From positions 1 through 64,000 of the forward strand of contig NCSJ02000231.1 of NCBI GenBank assembly GCA_002812745.2: DNA of 64,000 nucleotides. Reading direction: 5' to 3'. Made by a program: the position numbers and the translations under genes. Every line of letters starts with the position of its first letter. The stretch's first letter is position 1. The notes beneath the pieces are model-generated. The model saw nothing but the letters and a program-made list of their open reading frames with translations. It searched no databases and was not told the origin of the DNA. This DNA comes from Scytalidium lignicola (lineage: Eukaryota; Ascomycota; Leotiomycetes). Below are positions 37,333 to 47,672 of the stretch, piece by piece.

Positions 37333-38217
37333 TCAATTCTTAACGCCAGTAGTATCTCTCCACGCGCGCAAAATCGACCCCCAGTACTTATCAGGCCACA
37401 TTCTCATATGTCCAACATGACCACTCCCTTCAAAGAGGACACAGTCCACCACATACCCCTTCCTAGTTGCCCCAGCGGCATGCGCCTCCAAATCCTCCCA
37501 CCAGATGATTTTATCCTCTTTCGAGTAAAGATGCAATCTGGATGCTGACTTTGATTGGAGCAATTCATTATTTATAGCATTGACGCTGAACAAAGGTGCG
37601 CTCTCCCGTCCCAGGAGCTTTTCTAGGCCACGAATCCATACTAGGAGCACCGCGCTCATTGCCTGTGTCACCGCAAATGGCCAGGGAAACCAGGCTGCTA
37701 CGCCTAGAGCCATTGCGTAGGAGAAACGGCGAATATTGGCAAGACTGTAGTTTACTCCTCCAGGGGTAGAGTCGAGGCTGAGGAGAGTGTGTGGCAAGGG
37801 CTTATTGAAGGCACGTCTGTAAGCTTCCAGAGTGGCAGCGAAGTTGATGCCCCCTGTATTTGACATCGCATGTATGAGGATGGAGTCTTGGTCAGTTGAC
37901 TTGGAGGAATCTGAAGGGAATGCGGCGGTAATGATTGGCCGCATGTTCTGGACTCGTTGATCGAGGGTTTGCGTTAGAGCTTTGAGAATCGGTGAGAGCA
38001 CGACGATTATCTTTGCTTGAGGGAATAGCTTCTGGAAGCCGTCTATGTACTTTGTAAGGTGTTTTGGTTGTGCATCGCCCCAGCCGTAAATGATGACAAT
38101 CCGTGGATCATTGGTGCCTACGCCCGAAATATTTTCTTCAAGGCGATCCAAGATATAAATTTGGTCTGATAAAGCGGTGAATCCCGCAAACGGCTGTGGT
38201 TTCGCAGATAAAGCCAT
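37333..38217 (-). CDS. DUF829/TMEM53-type alpha/beta hydrolase-like protein (PaxU-like)
   Basis: Single-exon protein; the frame is open from 38280, but the ATG at 38217 (MALSAKPQPFAGF) gives the usual N-terminus of the family, hence 294 residues. Members share an alpha/beta-hydrolase fold: IVIIYGWGDAQPKHLTKYI is the first strand and loop, LIHAMSNTGGINFA holds the presumed nucleophile elbow with Ser, and GSGHVGHMRMWPDKYW contains the terminal His. The family includes PaxU of the paxilline cluster and animal TMEM53; catalytic activity is not established for most members. One hydrophobic segment (about VAAWFPWPFAVTQAMSAVLL) might associate with membrane. No terpene- or indole-biosynthesis genes are adjacent, so a secondary-metabolite role is not supported by context. 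Confidence 0.82.
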   Translation of the reverse strand: MALSAKPQPFAGFTALSDQIYILDRLEENISGVGTNDPRIVIIYGWGDAQPKHLTKYIDGFQKLFPQAKIIVVLSPILKALTQTLDQRVQNMRPIITAAFPSDSSKSTDQDSILIHAMSNTGGINFAATLEAYRRAFNKPLPHTLLSLDSTPGGVNYSLANIRRFSYAMALGVAAWFPWPFAVTQAMSAVLLVWIRGLEKLLGRESAPLFSVNAINNELLQSKSASRLHLYSKEDKIIWWEDLEAHAAGATRKGYVVDCVLFEGSGHVGHMRMWPDKYWGSILRAWRDTTGVKN

Positions 38218-39246
38218 GATATCGTAGTTATTTTCTTCTATCAGTTGAATGGTAGAGAGGTTTCGGCTCATAAATAGCAATGCTTTGCGGTCAAGGGAAG
38301 AGTAAATACTCTACTGTAGAAGCTACTGCTGTGCTCCACTTTTGATAAAGATCTAGGAAACAGGGGAAAGAAAAGAAAATGGAAGGATAAGAATGGAACA
38401 ATCATCGAAGAAACTCAGCCACCATTGCAATTTGTTGGGACTACTATCAAGCTTCGTTGAGCTACAGGGTTGGATCGAAAAACCAGTGCTGTGGAGGCCT
38501 GCGTTAGCGACCATTGGTCAAAATTAGTTGATAGAAATAGAACAGCTCATGCATGTTCGCATTTGATTGGGTTATGATATGTGTTTTACTAGATTTAAAA
38601 ATTAGAGTACGTCTCTTGAAATAAAATAAGCATAACTGTAAATCAATTGCAAAAATTGTTTGCATTTCTATCAGACGAAGGGATTGAAAATTTTGTTGGT
38701 AACCAATACCTGTAGACCAGGCATCCTCGTGCTCCACAGCATAGAGATTTTCAGAACCCGCCAGTCGGACAAAGTTTAATAAGTCCCTGCAGGATGAGGT
38801 GTCGTTAGCAGCCGAGCGCCCTAAGAAAATCGACATTCACAAGCTTGTGACAGCTGGATGCCGAGGGACAGACATGCTCCCGGCCGGGTCTGCCGAAATA
38901 GGGGACTCGGGGCTACGGTACGTTAACTCCTTCGATTATTAATCTCTAGGACTCTTTGCCTACTGTTGCTGTTATGGACTTCGCGTAATAAAAGTGAGCA
39001 ACTTGTAAGAAGTGCAAGAATGTCTATGTCGAGATTTATTATATTTGGAGATTCTGATTATTTAGCATATTGCACTCTTCAAAAAAATAAAAATAAAAAT
39101 CCAGTCCTATAGCTATTAATTAAACACAACTACTATGTCGTCCAAATACAGCTTCGCATCAATCGACCACACTTGCTTGATTTGATATCCACTCAATCCT
39201 CCGAAGACCATAGCCCGCGTGTCGTTTATTCTTAGGAGCAGCCTCA
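38218..39246. other. Intergenic region
   Basis: Promoter side of the PaxU-like gene and 3' flank of the small secreted protein. A 110-codon reverse frame at 38,504–38,836 has no signature and I do not call it. Confidence 0.4.
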
Positions 39247-39835
39247 CGCCATATCCGTGTCTCCAAATACTGTCTCACGCTTACGCAGTTCTTCTGTCTC
39301 AACCTCTTTCGTATCAGCAGCATCTTCCTGCTCTTCCCATTGAATCGCACCATGAGGAGGGACCCAAGGCTGCTTCATCCCGGGCCTGAGATACTGTCTA
39401 TAGTTTGACGGTTGCAACATGGGCTCGAAGGAGCTACCAGTCCATCGAAGAACAGATCCAAAGTATCTGTTTGATACCTCCGTCAGAATATTCCTCCATC
39501 AAGAGGTATAGAACATCGGGGGTTACTTACTCGTATCCAGGTCTCTTGCAGTATGCGCTTTTGTTTCCACCTACCTCCTTGAGACAGTACTTCATCGACT
39601 CGACTTTTCCTGGACCGATGACGCATGACCAACCTGGACCGTTGGTACACCTGCCACCTTTGCAGGATGTCGAGAATGGCACTACAGTCATGCAGCAATA
39701 AGTTTCATAGTTCTCTGGGCAGATGGGATATCGCTCTGTCTGGGAAATTGATGCCTGGCCATTGATCTGGTTGCGGGCGCTTGTGCCAACGATACAGGTA
39801 GCGAGAGCTGACAGAAGAAGGATAACAAGATGCAT
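39247..39835 (-). CDS. Small secreted cysteine-rich protein
   Basis: Two exons, 39835–39531 and 39466–39247, joined by a 64-nt intron (GTAAGT donor, CAG acceptor), giving exactly 175 codons (174 residues). The N-terminus is a signal peptide (MHLVILLLSALATCIVG, likely cut near TSA). The first half of the mature chain carries eight cysteines, including an adjacent YCC pair and a GGRCTNGPGWSC stretch, spaced as for four disulfides. The second half, after the intron, is Cys-free and acidic at its end (QWEEQEDAADTKEVETEEL). I do not recognise a family. Size, secretion signal and cysteine content are those of candidate effectors or surface-active secreted proteins, but function is not shown. Without the splice the frame ends at a TAA right after YCKRPGYE, so a shorter 102-residue form is the alternative. 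Confidence 0.72.
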
Positions 39836-40461
39836 CTTGATTGACACTACAGGTGCGGAAGAAGTATTTCAACAAAAAGTTCTCGCGGATGGTTTTGATA
39901 GTCAAGAGCACGTTGCTAAACTTGACGCAAACGAGAAATGAATACAGAACATGAATATGAGGGTTTGTGGGGTCGTATTTGTAGCAGACAACCAGTGCAT
40001 TCTTATTGTTCAGCCACGAAGCGCTGTGCCGCAATCTCCCTGTCAGCGTCGGTTTCCCTCTTGACCTTTTCAAGGGCAGTAGAAAGAGTATTAGAAGGCG
40101 AGCATTGGCTATTATTATTAACAGTCTTCTTAGCGGAAAGATCGATATTGACAGCCTCGAGAAAAAATTTGTGATATTTTCTTGCCAGCCTTTGGCGATG
40201 TTGACGAGGCCTTCCTGTCTTGTTTATACCAGGCGGCTTATAAAGACACTTAATGTATGTGTATATGGATAGATATAGCAAAAGAGGTCTATATTACAGT
40301 GTAGATTTCTTATGATATCTCACGACAACCAAAAATTGGACTAAAGAACAGGCATAAAAGAATATCACTGTAATGTAAACAAGGTCTACTTGCAGCTTAC
40401 TTACACCGTACGAAGTAGGGCAAACTACAGGACCTACAGCGATGCTACTACCACTAGCCCC
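39836..40461. other. Intergenic region
   Basis: Short spacer between the secreted-protein promoter and the end of the decayed gene. Overlapping open frames at about 39,938–40,281 on both strands lack signatures; I see nothing definite. Confidence 0.4.
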
Positions 40462-41270
40462 TTAGTGCTCTGATATGAAGCCCATATCTATATTCTTCCA
40501 TACAATCCTTGCTATGCCCTCTAGCTCGCGTGCCGGAATAACGATGGCCTTCTCTGCTGTCTCAAGTCGTGATCTTCGCTCAAAAAGCAACTCGAACGAT
40601 ATGCGAATATTTCCTTCCGCCATCGGTATTCCTTGTATTAGCGATACACGAACGTCGTGGTCTATAATCGCGCGTGGTGGATGTTGAGTTCCGGTTTCCC
40701 TCTCTTTCTATGTTTGTTTCTAGACTGTGAAAATAATATCTGGTTGTGTGCAGTGGATCTTTACTGTGATGACTTGCGTCACTCTCGACTCGGGATTTTC
40801 TAACCAGATTCTAGCGTCCCGGTGCAATGCCTGGTCACTCTCCGAGACGGCTACTTCTAAGACACAAGCTATGTTGTTACTATGTTTTGGACCCCATGAT
40901 TCATCTGCCACTTTCATGACGCCTTCCAGCTCCACTGTCACGCCTCTACTGCCGCGAATTTCCTCAAAGCAGTTCATTTCCTTTAGTTTGAGGGCTAGCT
41001 GTGTGCTGAAATGAGCACTAGCCACTTCATGCGGGAGTCCTTTCATCGTGAGAATGAGCATTTTCAGGTCTTTGAAATATAAGCCTTGCGTGATTTTGGA
41101 ATAGGAGGTTTAGTGTTATCATCATCGTCGTCGATGATAAAGTGCTCGATTGGGAATCCTGTAATAAGAACAGTATGATCATAGTTATTGTTCCTATGAG
41201 TATTATGAAAGAAGTCTCGTAGAGTTCGGTTTAGATCATCAGGGTTTGTAAAGTGAATCGTAGCTTCCAT
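40462..41270 (-). pseudogene. Decayed gene of a fungal family with possible PD-(D/E)XK-nuclease-like core
   Basis: Reading the reverse strand from ATG 41270 to TAA 40464–40462 gives one continuous protein-like sequence interrupted three times. First, after RKAYIS the frame slips by one base at the T3 run 41071–41073; adding a base continues into DLKMLILTMKGLPHEVAS. Second and third, TAG codons at 40722–40720 and 40710–40708 interrupt the stretch after PDIIFTV; beyond them coding resumes in the same frame (TGTQHPPRAIIDHDVRVSLI and FELLFERRSRLETAEKAIV). The core pattern (DESWGP, then CVLEVAVSES, DARIWLEN, VTQVITVKI) resembles a fungal family that I associate loosely with restriction-endonuclease-like folds; that link is tentative. 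About 268 codons in all. Either a true pseudogene or, less likely given three lesions, sequence error. Confidence 0.6.
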
Positions 41271-42004
41271 ATCTGATAGCCCTTCAAGACATGTATTAGC
41301 TAGACTTTGACCCCATATTGATATTTTGATAATCTTAATTGTATATAGGCTTAGTTCTCTAAGAAGAGGTACAGAATAATAATGTAAGGAAAATATTGCA
41401 GTGAATTTAGCTCATATATACCTCCGTTATTTAATCTATACTATCTGACATTAATAGTGGGTAGACTAGGCAAATTCACCTAAGCCACGTCATCGACTAC
41501 CAGTCTTCTTATATGCATTATAAGAACCGGAAAACGCTCTCATGGAAGAAAAGTCTTGATGAGCTTGAATAAGAAGGGTCAAATGTCATCTTGAGTGCGA
41601 AAAACTACTTTAAAGATAGTGACTGTAAACACGCGGAGCGTAGAGAAAAACGGGGCTTTTTAGGCTTCTTACATGCTCACTAGGTTAAGCTCATTAAGTA
41701 TTATTTTAGTTACTTTAACCTCGGCCATACAATTTGACGACATTATATTAGAGGAGATTATGGCCATTACTTATGGTAATTAATTACCACGGTAACTTGT
41801 CCACTACTCTATATATACAAGGTCTTAGGAAGTGTAAACCCTGCTTAAAATGCTAATCAGCCGTGGCATCGTGAAGTCTTGAGGTCAAACACTCTTATTG
41901 GTAAAGGAAAGAATTGTGATCTATATTAAATCATACGAAAAAGCATATACCCCCGACCCTCGAACTACATGGAGGGTAGACTGAGAGAAGCACCACTGTA
42001 CGCT
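41271..42004. other. AT-rich intergenic region
   Basis: No gene seen. It contains a perfect 14-bp palindrome GGTAATTAATTACC at about 41,775–41,788. It lies between two genes read on the same (reverse) strand. Confidence 0.4.
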
Positions 42005-43049
42005 TTATATAGCAAACGCAAGTGCCAACCCAGCCACAACTTCCCAGATCCTCGCCACATTAACACTTCCTACCCCAGGAAACATTGAAGGAGTAGGAGA
42101 AGCTGTCGGGGTACCAGTCGATCTCGTCATATTCGTCCCTTTGGTATAGTTCCCTGCTAAAGTAGCGTTCGCGACTGTCGGTGGCACGGCCTCTCCATAT
42201 AGTGAACAGTCTGCATTCTCCGCCAAGGGACAAGACGGTGCAACACAGATACTCTGAAGCTGTGGAGGTTGGTTACCGATGGCTACTGGAGGAGCGCAGC
42301 GGTAACTAAAGAGCCCGGTCATGGTGTTGTACCAGATGGTGGTGTCCTCGTCGGAGAAGCCAATGGATTTCGCGGCTTGGGCGAGTTCATAGACAAACCA
42401 GCCTTGTTCGAATTCTGTGGAGTCCATGAATCTGCGTAGAAAGTATTAAGGTTAGGGATCGTGCTTAGAGTAAGGGTGGGTTGGGGAGAATTTACTTGTG
42501 TACTTCATACATGCTTTGTCTACCCTTGTAAGATGGGAAACCATCTGTCCCTTGCAGGGAGCAGTTGAGGAGGACACCGAAATACTGCCATACATGGGTA
42601 ACAAGGTTACTAAGGTATGGTAAGCATTATTTCAATATTTGACATGGGTTTACACACAATTGAGCTGAGGAAGTGTTTCCGATCGAAGCCAAGCTCATTG
42701 CAAGAGGTGTTGCTCCTCCATCATCAAGGAAAAGCTTAGCTACACCGTGAGGAGTAACGCCATCATTTGTAGAGTCAAGTGCTGCGTCGAAGTAGTTGAG
42801 CAGGTTGACATCGGTGCCATTGTAGTTGGTAATAGGTGCTATTCCTCTGACCGATATTCCGACGTTTGGAGTGGTGTAGTTACCGATGATAGCGGTGTTG
42901 GTTATGTGGGTCATAACAAGCTGCTGGTTGGCAGCACTGTTGGCTCCAAAAAGCTTTTCTGCATACCAGTCACAGATTGAGATATTTGAAGGGCGCTGGG
43001 AGGCAGCTAACCCAGAAAATAGTGATAAAATGAAAACTTTGGAAAGCAT
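42005..43049 (-). CDS. Secreted, probably GPI-anchored fungal surface protein
   Basis: Three exons: 43049–42658, 42609–42496 and 42431–42005 (933 nt, 310 residues), with short GT–AG introns and a frame that closes. The start at 43049 gives a signal peptide (MLSKVFILSLFSGLAASQ). The body belongs to a conserved ascomycete family of unknown function: SICDWYAEKLFG, NTAIIGNYTTPNVGI, YNGTDVNLLNYFD, WQYFGVLLNCSLQG, GRQSMYEVHKFM, SYRCAPP and a cysteine pair in ICVAPSCPLAENADC. Many N-glycosylation sites (NYT, NGT, NTS, NAT) and a Thr/Ser/Pro-rich linker precede a hydrophobic C-terminus (VVAGLALAFAI) without a basic tail, the arrangement of a GPI-anchor signal. Role unknown, presumably cell wall or surface. 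Confidence 0.85.
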
Positions 43050-43896
43050 TATACTGAGGATAGTACTCTTTGAAACTGAATCGTAAAATATAAAGGTAAA
43101 AGATAATGAGATGAGAAATTCAACTACACTACCAAGCACTGACGTAGGAAGCTTTATATTACCATCTGGTAGATCATCATTGGTTCGAGTTCTTATAGAA
43201 ACAACGCCAGGATCTAGATGACTTTCGCCCACTGATCTTCCACCATTACGCCCAGAAGTAACCACAACGTGGCGTATAGTAACATATTAATGTCTATATA
43301 TTTGGGTTTTTCTATCTTTATACGGTTAATCAGGGACAAAGCTCAGTTAAAATGTATGTTTTAATGGTTTCCAAAAAAGGAAACCAGCCACAAATGCCAG
43401 GGTCTCATGCAGATGCCGTATAACAAGCTAAGCGGGTTCCAATCTAACCTCTTAGATAGCGGCATTTAACATGCAGGCTGCTTACATGGGACTTTAATGG
43501 TACCTGGATTTTTTCTTGGCCTATTCGTAAGGCGTACATTCATAAGCAGCCACTTAATAGGATACTACGTGGAGCATGCAACTGGCGTACATGCAAGCCA
43601 CTTCAGTTCAGCTGTATGAAAGCTGAGATGAGATGGCTAGTTATTTGGATGCGGTTAAGTCGTTAGCTAATAGGGTAAACACCAAGTAATTAGGAGTGAA
43701 CCACCTGTACTAGACATTATCATTTGATCCTAAACATCAGTCAGCGGGGTGCTTATACGCTGTTAGGCTTTTAGAATCTAAATTATCTACTGAATTAACT
43801 CAAGTTTAAATAATTCGGACAGTTTACACAACCTATATATATATATCAAAGATATTTACAACGCATCGTATCGCCGCTCTATCTTATAAAGGGAAA
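43050..43896. other. Intergenic region (divergent promoters)
   Basis: Shared upstream region of the GPI-type protein gene (reverse) and the SRPBCC gene (forward). A short run of TATATATATAT near 43,836–43,846 precedes the forward gene by about 50 bp. Confidence 0.4.
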
Positions 43897-44409
43897 ATGC
43901 ACCTCGAACCAGTCTATCTTAAAATAACAATAAACGCCTCTGCACCAATAATTTTCGCCACAATAATAGATTTGCCAGCTTACAGCACCTGGCTTGAGGA
44001 ATCTGGCGTTTTCAAAGGCACCACTGAAGTTTCTGATGTTCCAGTTCGTGAAGGAACAACATATATTGAAACTGGTCCTGCAGGTGTGCGCTATGGCACC
44101 GTGACTGAGTTACAGGAGCCTTCTAAAGTGACCTTCGCGCAACCCATGACTCTCAAACCAGTTTTCCTAGGCTTGATCATCGGTGTCAGGGTTCGCATGA
44201 CGATCAACGAAGAGGAGGGAGGAGGATCACTTCTAGAAAGAACCGTTGACCTCGATTTGCCGTGGATATTGTGGCCTTTTCAATCCATAATCAGGGAGAT
44301 GTTTCGGAAGGAAAGCCAGAGAACAATGGATAAGCTAAAGGTCTGGATCGAGAAGAAAGTGAACACGGGAGCTGAAGGAGTATCTGTAGAACATTCGGAG
44401 GGAATATAG
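43897..44409 (+). CDS. SRPBCC (polyketide-cyclase/START-like) family protein
   Basis: Single-exon protein of 170 residues with the helix-grip pattern of the SRPBCC superfamily, small proteins that bind hydrophobic ligands: an N-terminal strand (YLKITINASAPIIFATI), a helix with YSTWLEES, alternating strands through TYIETGPAGVRYGTVTEL and VRVRMTINEEE, and a long C-terminal helix (SIIREMFRKESQRTMDKL). No catalytic residues can be assigned. The start context (GAAAATGC) is acceptable and the ATG lies about 50 bp after a TATA-like run. Its 3' end overlaps, tail to tail, the last exon of the damaged Zn2Cys6 gene by 119 bp. Ligand unknown. Confidence 0.72.
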   Translation: MHLEPVYLKITINASAPIIFATIIDLPAYSTWLEESGVFKGTTEVSDVPVREGTTYIETGPAGVRYGTVTELQEPSKVTFAQPMTLKPVFLGLIIGVRVRMTINEEEGGGSLLERTVDLDLPWILWPFQSIIREMFRKESQRTMDKLKVWIEKKVNTGAEGVSVEHSEGI

Positions 44410-45883
44410 ACGCAAAGATCTCGAGACCAATATTTTGCTCCCAATGCTCTATAATTGATTTTTCGCATATGTGAATAATGATCCCCTGCAATTTTTCCGG
44501 AAAGAGGGGTGTAGTTGCTAGAACTAAGGCGTAAAAGTACAGTCGTAAGCTGGTGTCGTAGTATATGTTACCATAGTCTGGACTGTTTGGGAAATAGTAC
44601 ATCCACATTCTCAACAGGTCCGTCTGTTTAAATTTCTCCACATCGGTCGTGAGATCAAACGCTTTTGATATCCCTATGCATACAAGCTCCAGGTCCGAAA
44701 ATCCGACAGCATTATAGTCGCTAATTGGAATTCTGGATTGGAGATCATGGAGAGAATTAATAATCGAAAATACGGCAAAATGGCCCTCGCTGGCGGAAAT
44801 TAGTGGAAAGAGATGTTGCAAGTTGTTACTACTATTTAGTTCGCGAATTACAAATGGGTTCCGTATATGGTGCTCAAAGATAGTTTTGTCATTCCGTAAT
44901 TTAATACTCTGGAGAACCTATATCTTAGATGAGAAGGTGTAAAAATAGGGATGTCCCTAGGATAGGTGCATACCGTTGATATTCCGCTAGTGAAACATAA
45001 CCATTCTTGCCTAGATAGTTTATTGGTAAGCTTAATTTAGAGTGTACTTATATTAGGCTTATGTATTAAGTCTAAAAACAAGTTTAAGTTGGGATGCCCG
45101 TAATACTTACCAATCGGTAGACTGATTTGATAGGTTCATCGAAGCAGCTAATATGCTGTCTGCATTTTGAGAGGAAAATATTTCAATAGACTTTTGCAGC
45201 GAGTGAAGGGCTAGTTGTCTGTGATGTAATGCAAACCCTAGAGACTTCGTATCCATTGTATCCCGGTGATGAAATGTGCCAGCGAGGCTCAGAAGTGAGT
45301 GCTTATTTATTTCAAACTCGCAGGCCAAATGTATATATCTGTGAACTATGGTTACTCAATTCGATTTCAACGACAGCAAGGAACTCATACGATGCAGCAA
45401 TTCCCTTGATTTGTCTGTCTACACAGCGGGGCATAATCCTCATCTTTGGGATGGTTTCTTGGTACTCTACAACGAGAAAACACTCGGCTGCACTAAATAT
45501 GGTCCCAAGGGGGTTTAGGTAGCGTTGGGGACTCCGATCTGGTAATGGATTCTCTGGATGTGGACGCAGAATTCTCGACCCATCACGTACTAAGTGTGCT
45601 AAAGCTGCATTTTGGGAAGGCCGAAGAGGGGCATCCTGCTTTTCTAGCCCCTGCAGATGCCCCGCTGGATCATTAGGAAAAGAACATACAGTTCCGTACT
45701 TTAAGCAATTTCCACTATTTTAGGACATTAGAAAAGTCGCAGATACTTATTAACCAGATATATTAGAGGCAGTACTTACCAGAATGGCTGTCTTTCGTCA
45801 CACCGTTTGTGCCTTTTTTTACATGCGATGCAGCCGAGTTTCGATTTCCGATGGAATCGACGTGTCGCTCGTTCTATTGGCAT
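44291..45883 (-). pseudogene. Damaged Zn(II)2Cys6 transcription factor
   Basis: Reverse-strand exons: 45883–45780, 45714 to about 45313, about 45313–45111, 45010–44974 and 44917–44291. The zinc cluster is complete once spliced, its fourth Cys being formed across the first intron: CIACKKRHKRC, then DERQPFCGNC and KYGTVC. The second exon reads to EIELSNHSSQIYTF, matching the motif that opens the fungal_trans_2 domain. Coding then resumes in a different frame at HLACEFEINKHSLLSLAG, corresponding to a part normally 20–30 residues further on, so a small deletion with frameshift near 45,313 is the simplest reading. Downstream exons splice well (STDW-QEWLCFTSGIST-VLQSIKL). The last exon overlaps the SRPBCC coding end. 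An unrecognised intron near the break is the alternative. Target genes unknown. Confidence 0.65.
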
Positions 45884-47672
45884 TCCCAGACACAAAGACA
45901 ATAGATTAGAGGGAGATAACCTGTAGAATCCCTCAACACCAAATAAAACGTGATTATATATGTGCACTAAGAGATCAAAAATATACGAATTATAGTTTCA
46001 CCACAGCTGAAAGGGGCATTTCGCTTGTTAGAACTTAAAGAACCGTTTTTAAATTTAGCCAAGACACTTCCTAACCATTTCATAGGTTCGTTATCTTCTT
46101 GCTGTTTATGTATTCTTACGTACATATCCAGTGCCACCATCTTATCGGGATTAGGAAAGCCGAATGGGTAGTTACAGATTTACTGTGAGTCCTCTTTTGC
46201 CCACAATTGGATTAGCTAAAATTCCTTTGCGAATATTTTGGAATTGAAATTCATTTACTGCTCGTAAACCAACCAATTATAGCAATAGTAGCACTAACAA
46301 ACGATCTTAGCAAATCACTGCAAAACTAATTATACCGCTGTTCATACATGTATCCAACTATTTACCACTCGAATGGGAAAAAAAACTCAAGAGAAGTCTC
46401 TGGCGGCGGACACACAAGCGTATTTTCTCCATTCGCTTCTGATACCAGCATGAATGATCCACTGTCAAATCTACGAGTCAATTTATAGTCAAAACGGAAT
46501 TTCAAAGGAGACTCTTTCATCTGCAGCATCGCTGAGTAATTATTGATCTGGCAGCACGTGCTTGATCCCTTGGAGGATAATTTTACAGGCCTTCCAGCCT
46601 TGTGAAGCGCTATTTAGAAAGGCTGTAGAATTGAGGACTGTGATTGATCCCGTTGAATATAGAGTCTCTCAGTTTAGATTTTCACACAGCTGCAAATATT
46701 GCCGGGGGTGGGAGAGTCCTGGTCGTTAATAGTTGGTGAGTTTTATCGCTTACCAACCACCCAGGGTTGGCAACAAAAATCCATCTACGACTAGCGTGAT
46801 TCATCTAGTGACGGAGTTACGATGAGGGAGGGGTTTGCAACAAGATTTCTTCCTGCATACCGGGAAATACAAAACATCTTAAGGCAGAATCATGTTGGTG
46901 GCAAAGTTGCATTGATCTGAGGGCTGGATTTGGAGTTAGAGTACATGTGAAAATGCTATAGCGGAAAGGGTTGTAACAGTACTCAGCTGGCCCTTTTTCT
47001 CAGCATGATATAGATTGGTCCACCGGAACAGGAGCTGCCTAGGAAGAGGTTATGGCAGCACCCAGCTCTCTTCTTTGGCATGGTGTAAATAGGGCTGCAG
47101 GAGGAGAGATAAGAAGTTTGCAGAGCTTGGTCTCTAACGAGGCAGGCCAAGGGCGAAGTAAATACGTCATAATTAGTCCTATCGATTTGGGTACTATCTA
47201 CAAATTGAAAACAATTCTCCATTCCGGCATTACATCAGTTTGCTTAGCGGAAACAGATTACTTGACTGGCAAGACAAGCACAGCAACAATATTGAGGAAA
47301 GGCAGCTCGGAATTAAGTGTCGAAACTCCAATAGGCCGTTTGCTTGTCTGTTTACAAGCCCACTCCATCTCCTGGAACACCTCCACGATCTTGAACACTC
47401 AACACCACTTATTCAGCTGCAAGCAAGAGATGTATCAAAAACTTCCCTCTCGATAACTTGTATTAGGGTATGTGCTGGTTTTAATGTACATCTAAGCGAT
47501 ACTTTTAATACGAAAGGAAAGATGCGCCGGCGTATTAGTTGAACTAGGCAGGACGTCCATACATTAGGCTCAATTCTAAACCTCAGCTACTAAAAAGACA
47601 CGATGGAGTAAAGCCATAGGAGTTATAGCATCAGTAGGTGGAACAGTTTGATACTTTGCAAAACTATACTTC
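45884..47672. other. AT-rich intergenic region
   Basis: About 1.8 kb without a supported gene. Two imperfect copies of a roughly 35-bp segment occur near 46,985–47,030 and 47,057–47,100. Open frames at about 47,052–47,542 have no signature. Confidence 0.4.

Noticed and set aside
38504..38836. Reverse 110-codon frame near the PaxU-like gene
   Set aside because: No family resemblance; AT-rich second half reads like non-coding DNA.
41775..41788. 14-bp palindrome GGTAATTAATTACC as a possible operator
   Set aside because: Isolated, AT-rich and far from a start codon; expected by chance in this composition.
47052..47542. Forward frames with a partial imperfect repeat
   Set aside because: Competing frames in several phases and no homologous motif; the repeat is weak.
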